NCBI RefSeq assembly: GCF_000722775.1
Contig: NZ_JPFZ01000009.1
Location: forward strand, 924,410 to 988,409
DNA length: 64,000 nucleotides
Direction of reading: 5' to 3'
Origin: Streptococcus mitis subsp. hohhotensis
GTDB taxonomy: Bacteria; Bacillota; Bacilli; Lactobacillales; Streptococcaceae
Shown here one piece after another: positions 60,526-64,000 of this stretch. The notes below the pieces were generated by a model. That model worked only from the letters and a program-made list of their open reading frames with translations. It searched no databases and was not told the origin of the DNA. The position numbers and the translations under genes are program-made. Position 1 is the first letter of the stretch. The number at the start of each line of letters is the position of its first letter.

Positions 60526-63500
60526 TTATTCATCTCTTTTTGCTTTTCCAACTAAACTGAATCCAGCAAGTAAGCCCAATACTCCCAGAACTTGAGCCAT
60601 TCCAGAAGAGGGACCTGCAGTTTTAGGAAGTTCTTTTTCATTCTCTCTGGAAACTGGAGTTTGATTTGGAACTTCTGACGGCACATGTGGAGCCGGGGTT
60701 TGCGTTGGAACCGGAGTTGGGATTGGGGTTGGAGTTGGCGTAACCTGTGGGGTTGGGGTTGGAGTCGGAATTGGTGTAACTTGTGGGGTTGGGGTTGGAG
60801 TCGGAATTGGTGTAACTTGTGGAATTGGTTGAACATTTCTATAAGTTACAGTTACAACCTGATTTTCAGTTTCTGCTGTAATTCCTTGAACCGAATCTAC
60901 TTTAGCAAGATCAGGATTGTAGCCTGCAATGCTTGGAGACACCACTTCGTCAAAACTTGTCACTCCATCTTCAGAAACCCAAGATGTACTTGTAGTCTTA
61001 CCTGTCACATTATCGATACTTAACATACGTGAAAAACTTACTTGATCATGGTGATCTTCACTTGCTTTTGTACCATCTGCAAATACATAATGAATCGTTC
61101 TTTCCACAAGTTTTGGAGTATCTTTTTTAACAGTGATTTTATGTTTCAATAGGACTGTATATTCTTGAACTTTTGTTTCATCTGTATCAAAAGTTGCATC
61201 TGTAGGGAAACCATCTTTCTGCAATAAGTAGCCTTTTTCAATCAATGGTTTCAAAACAGTTTCTGTCGTATAGGCAATCTTTTCTCCAGATTTACCAGTA
61301 ACATTGTCTGTATGAACGACCTCATCCTTATTATCAACATCTATATAACGAACTACTGCAACTTGATCTGTTTTGACGTAAGTTATCTTTGTATCTTCAC
61401 CTGGATTTTTAGGTGTGACACTTGTACGCTCTGGTTTGTAGCCTAGAATTTCAGGTACTGCTGTTTTTCCAGCTTTACGAGGATCATTTGCATCATTCAA
61501 GTATTGTGGTTGAGGAGCATTTACAATTACATTTCCAGAAGCATCTACTGGAATGATTTTACCCAAAACTTTATATGTAACTGTATCTGTTGCTTTTGGT
61601 AAATCTGGCGTAACTGTCTTAGCACCAGCTTCTGCTTTATCAGCAAAATATCCTGTCACAACTGGTACTTTAACTGTTCCATAGGTATGGTTCTTGTTTT
61701 CCCAAGTTGTTTCTTTAGTCGCTTCATTATATGATCCCTTGAAGACAAAGTCATTTTGCACATTATCTTTAGGAGTTGCAGAACCTGCACCAGTAAAACT
61801 TACCGTTTGGTTTGTTTCCTTGGATACTGGATCGATAATTTCATTATATGTTACAAAGGTATCTTTTCCGATGCGATCAGGATCTGATTCATCATTTGGT
61901 TCAATTGTCTTGTCAACAATGTTATAGCCCCAAGCAGTTGGTTGCGTATTATTTAATACATGGAATTTTGGAGCCTCAGGAATTTTTGTTTCCGCTGCTT
62001 TTGTTGCATCGTTTGGATCATTATCATAGTACTTATAGAGAGCGTCTTCAATGTTTTGTACAACCTCTCCTTGTTCATTGATATATTGTCCTTTATTATT
62101 GACTGCTACAATGCGTCCCATTTCTTTCAAGTCAACATTAACTTCTGTATCTTGAGGAGAATTTGGATTAACCTCCATCGTTCCTACTTTATTCACAGTA
62201 GCATAGAACTTTGGTGTAACAGGTGTTCGTACTGCTTTGAAGACTGCATTAACAGATGAACCCGCTTCTGAATTATTTGAAGTAGTTGATTCTGCTACAG
62301 CAGCACGTTTATCTCTTGATGAACTGCGTACAGAAGGCTCACCATTTTCTGTAGCAGTTAAGCCTACTGGAGACACTTGTGGAGCTAAATGATTTTCTGG
62401 AACTGGAGCTACTTCTGACAATGCTCGTCTGCTTCTAGATGATCTAGCAACTCTTGATTCACTATTGTTGACAACCGATGGAGTTGAAATAGCTGGTTGA
62501 GATGCTACTGGAGCTACAACATCTTGGTTCTTAATAGCCGTAATCTTCCATTGTTCATAATTAATATCACCAGAAACCAAATTCACAAGAGCATTCCGTT
62601 CATAAGTGATATGTTGATCAATTGATCCATATGCAGCTTTTCCATTTTTGAGGTAACGGAAGTTAATGCGACGACTTATTGTTTGAGTTAGCTTCTCCAT
62701 TCTTTCAACAGTACCTGGCCAATTCGGTGTGTTGGGTTGTCCTGGAGTGACTGGTGTATTTGGTTGTGGTTTAGGATCTTTCGGTGTCACACGTTCGACA
62801 CGTTCTGAAAGGGTTACTGTGTAGACTTGGTCACGTGCTGTATCGTAGTCATAAATCTTCGCACCACCTGCTGTGAATTCATCACTGACAAGCTTATAGC
62901 CTTGTTTCTTGAATTCATTGATTTGATTGGTAGTGCTGTAGGCAATGACTTCCCCTGACTTACCTGTTACTTCATCTGTTTTGAGAACATGGTTACCGTT
63001 AGTACTTACGTAACGGATAACAGCTTTTTGGGCATCCTTACGGTAAGTGACTGTTTCAACTCGGTCTTGGTCTTTCGCTTGAACTCCACTTACAGCTGGA
63101 ATTTCTGATTTATCCGCTGTGTAACCTGCGATAGTTGGAGAGACCACTTTATCAAACGTATCATCATTGGTTGTCCAGTCTTGGAAGTCGATATGACCTG
63201 TTACCAAGTTGACATTGCTCCAACGTTTGAATTGAAGAGTTTCAACCACATCATCCTTAGCCTTGCTTCCATCTTCGTAAACATAATGGATGGTACGGCT
63301 AACACTTTCCTTGTTGTCCAAGTTTTCAACGGTTCCTGGCCAACGTGGGCTATCTGGTTGTCCTGGAGTGACTGGTGTATTTGGTTGTGGGCTTGGGTTA
63401 TCTGGGTTAACGGGTTCAACACGTTCTGAAAGAGTTACTGTGTAGACTTGGTCGCGTGCTGTATCGTAGTCATAAACCTTAGCACCACCTGCTGTAAACT

Positions 63501-64000
63501 CATCGCTGACAAGCTTGTAACCTTGTTTCTTGAATTCTATGATTTGACTTGTTGTGCTGTAGGCAATGGCTTCGCCTGACTTACCTGTTACTTCATCTGT
63601 TGTGAGAACACGATTACCGTTAGTACTTACATAACGGATGACAGCTTTTTGGGCATCCTTACGATAAGTGACTGTTTCAACTCGGTCTTGGTCTTTCGCT
63701 TGAACTCCACTTACAGCTGGAATTTCTGATTTATCCGCCGTGTAACCTGCGATAGTTGGAGAGACCACTTTATCAAACGTATCATCATTAGTTGTCCAGT
63801 CTTGGAAATCAATATGACCTGTTACCAAGTTGACATTGCTCCAACGTTTGAAGTTCAGTGTTTCAACCACATCATCCTTAGCCTTGCTTCCATCTTCGTA
63901 AACATAATGAATGGTACGACTAACACTTTCCTTGTTGTCCAAGTTTTCAACGCTTCCTGGCCAACGTGGGCTATCTGGTTGTCCTGGAGTGACTGGTGTA
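60526..64000 (-). CDS. Mub-repeat cell-wall surface protein with LPKTAG anchor (5' end outside the window)
   Basis: About 1158 C-terminal residues; the frame is open to the right edge, so the start and signal are not seen. Two near-identical 207-residue Mub units (Muc_B2 plus MucBP_2-like: [60 protein letters not shown]) are followed by a diverged third half-unit, a Ser/Arg-rich spacer, a long non-repetitive region, a further Mub-like unit and a Pro-Thr repeat ([12 protein letters not shown]). It ends KELPKTAG, a hydrophobic helix and KAKRDE: a sortase anchor with Ala in place of the usual Gly. Likely binds mucin-type glycans. Confidence 0.9.
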   Translation of the reverse strand, partial: TPVTPGQPDSPRWPGSVENLDNKESVSRTIHYVYEDGSKAKDDVVETLNFKRWSNVNLVTGHIDFQDWTTNDDTFDKVVSPTIAGYTADKSEIPAVSGVQAKDQDRVETVTYRKDAQKAVIRYVSTNGNRVLTTDEVTGKSGEAIAYSTTSQIIEFKKQGYKLVSDEFTAGGAKVYDYDTARDQVYTVTLSERVEPVNPDNPSPQPNTPVTPGQPDSPRWPGTVENLDNKESVSRTIHYVYEDGSKAKDDVVETLQFKRWSNVNLVTGHIDFQDWTTNDDTFDKVVSPTIAGYTADKSEIPAVSGVQAKDQDRVETVTYRKDAQKAVIRYVSTNGNHVLKTDEVTGKSGEVIAYSTTNQINEFKKQGYKLVSDEFTAGGAKIYDYDTARDQVYTVTLSERVERVTPKDPKPQPNTPVTPGQPNTPNWPGTVERMEKLTQTISRRINFRYLKNGKAAYGSIDQHITYERNALVNLVSGDINYEQWKITAIKNQDVVAPVASQPAISTPSVVNNSESRVARSSRSRRALSEVAPVPENHLAPQVSPVGLTATENGEPSVRSSSRDKRAAVAESTTSNNSEAGSSVNAVFKAVRTPVTPKFYATVNKVGTMEVNPNSPQDTEVNVDLKEMGRIVAVNNKGQYINEQGEVVQNIEDALYKYYDNDPNDATKAAETKIPEAPKFHVLNNTQPTAWGYNIVDKTIEPNDESDPDRIGKDTFVTYNEIIDPVSKETNQTVSFTGAGSATPKDNVQNDFVFKGSYNEATKETTWENKNHTYGTVKVPVVTGYFADKAEAGAKTVTPDLPKATDTVTYKVLGKIIPVDASGNVIVNAPQPQYLNDANDPRKAGKTAVPEILGYKPERTSVTPKNPGEDTKITYVKTDQVAVVRYIDVDNKDEVVHTDNVTGKSGEKIAYTTETVLKPLIEKGYLLQKDGFPTDATFDTDETKVQEYTVLLKHKITVKKDTPKLVERTIHYVFADGTKASEDHHDQVSFSRMLSIDNVTGKTTSTSWVSEDGVTSFDEVVSPSIAGYNPDLAKVDSVQGITAETENQVVTVTYRNVQPIPQVTPIPTPTPTPQVTPIPTPTPTPQVTPTPTPIPTPVPTQTPAPHVPSEVPNQTPVSRENEKELPKTAGPSSGMAQVLGVLGLLAGFSLVGKAKRDE
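62680..64000 (-). repeat. Tandem 621-bp Mub repeats
   Basis: The same sequence recurs with a period of 621 bp (for example AACACTTTCC at 63301 and 63922), differing at a few percent of positions. The array runs off the right edge and degenerates leftward near 62680. Confidence 0.9.

Overview
The window looks like a chromosome segment of a Mitis-group Streptococcus, most likely S. mitis or a close relative of S. pneumoniae. Reasons: low G+C; four BOX elements carrying the conserved boxA core (positions 14039, 26885, 35962, 53981) plus a fragment at 55652; YSIRK/LPXTG surface proteins; a lysine-type MurE; and a gene order that, from memory, follows the pneumococcal blocks ccdA-etrx-msrAB-zmpRS-zmpB, pncB-nadE, snf2-murC-mltG-greA, patB-metC-aliB-murJ-murE, ppaC to rpsR-ssb-rpsF, and aspC-asnS. 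Species cannot be fixed from this window alone.

Layout. 1-6125: start of a ZmpB-type M26 protease, a UPF0340 gene, the ZmpS/ZmpR two-component system, and an extracytoplasmic redox-repair operon (CcdA, thioredoxin lipoprotein, MsrAB). 6126-8394: decayed area with an Rpn nuclease gene, a truncated second rpn copy and an acetyltransferase gene with one in-frame stop. 8395-12551: NAD salvage (pncB-nadE), a regulator/membrane-protein cassette and an acetyltransferase. 12650-22637: amino acid permease, then a minus-strand run snf2 - hypothetical - murC - two acetyltransferases - mltG - greA. 22690-24470: an A+T-rich insertion between snf2 and patB, bounded on one side by a 3' tRNA-Leu fragment and carrying an AbiF/AbiD-type HEPN protein, a 55-codon ORF after it and a promoter-driven candidate small RNA before it. 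24518-33349: patB-metC, a PH-like protein, AliB-type lipoprotein, and divergent murJ/murE. 33395-40780: csbD, small genes, ppaC, GIY-YIG protein, TrmN6, CvfD, HAD-cyclophilin fusion and the rpsF-ssb-rpsR operon. 40944-64000: surface-protein region with a 3008-residue CshA/Mub-type adhesin, a 1303-residue YSIRK protein lacking a recognisable wall anchor, and the 3' part of a Mub-repeat protein ending in LPKTAG, interrupted by asnS-aspC, an MFS exporter and an FMN reductase.

Main points of interest: (i) the abiF locus, where a consensus promoter would start a ~62-nt structured, U-tract-ended RNA directly in front of a HEPN (R-x4-H) protein; (ii) a leader ORF plus an inverted repeat abutting the Shine-Dalgarno sequence of the MFS exporter, with the layout of a translational attenuator; (iii) three genes (murE, trmN6, the 53933 gene) whose promoters predict leaderless mRNAs, the murE promoter sharing its -35 region with the divergent murJ promoter; (iv) a G10 tract in the 5' leader of the giant adhesin; (v) the anchor-less YSIRK protein; (vi) a BOX element that supplies the C-terminus of a GIY-YIG protein.

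All calls were made by reading the sequence and from memory of the families; no database search was run.
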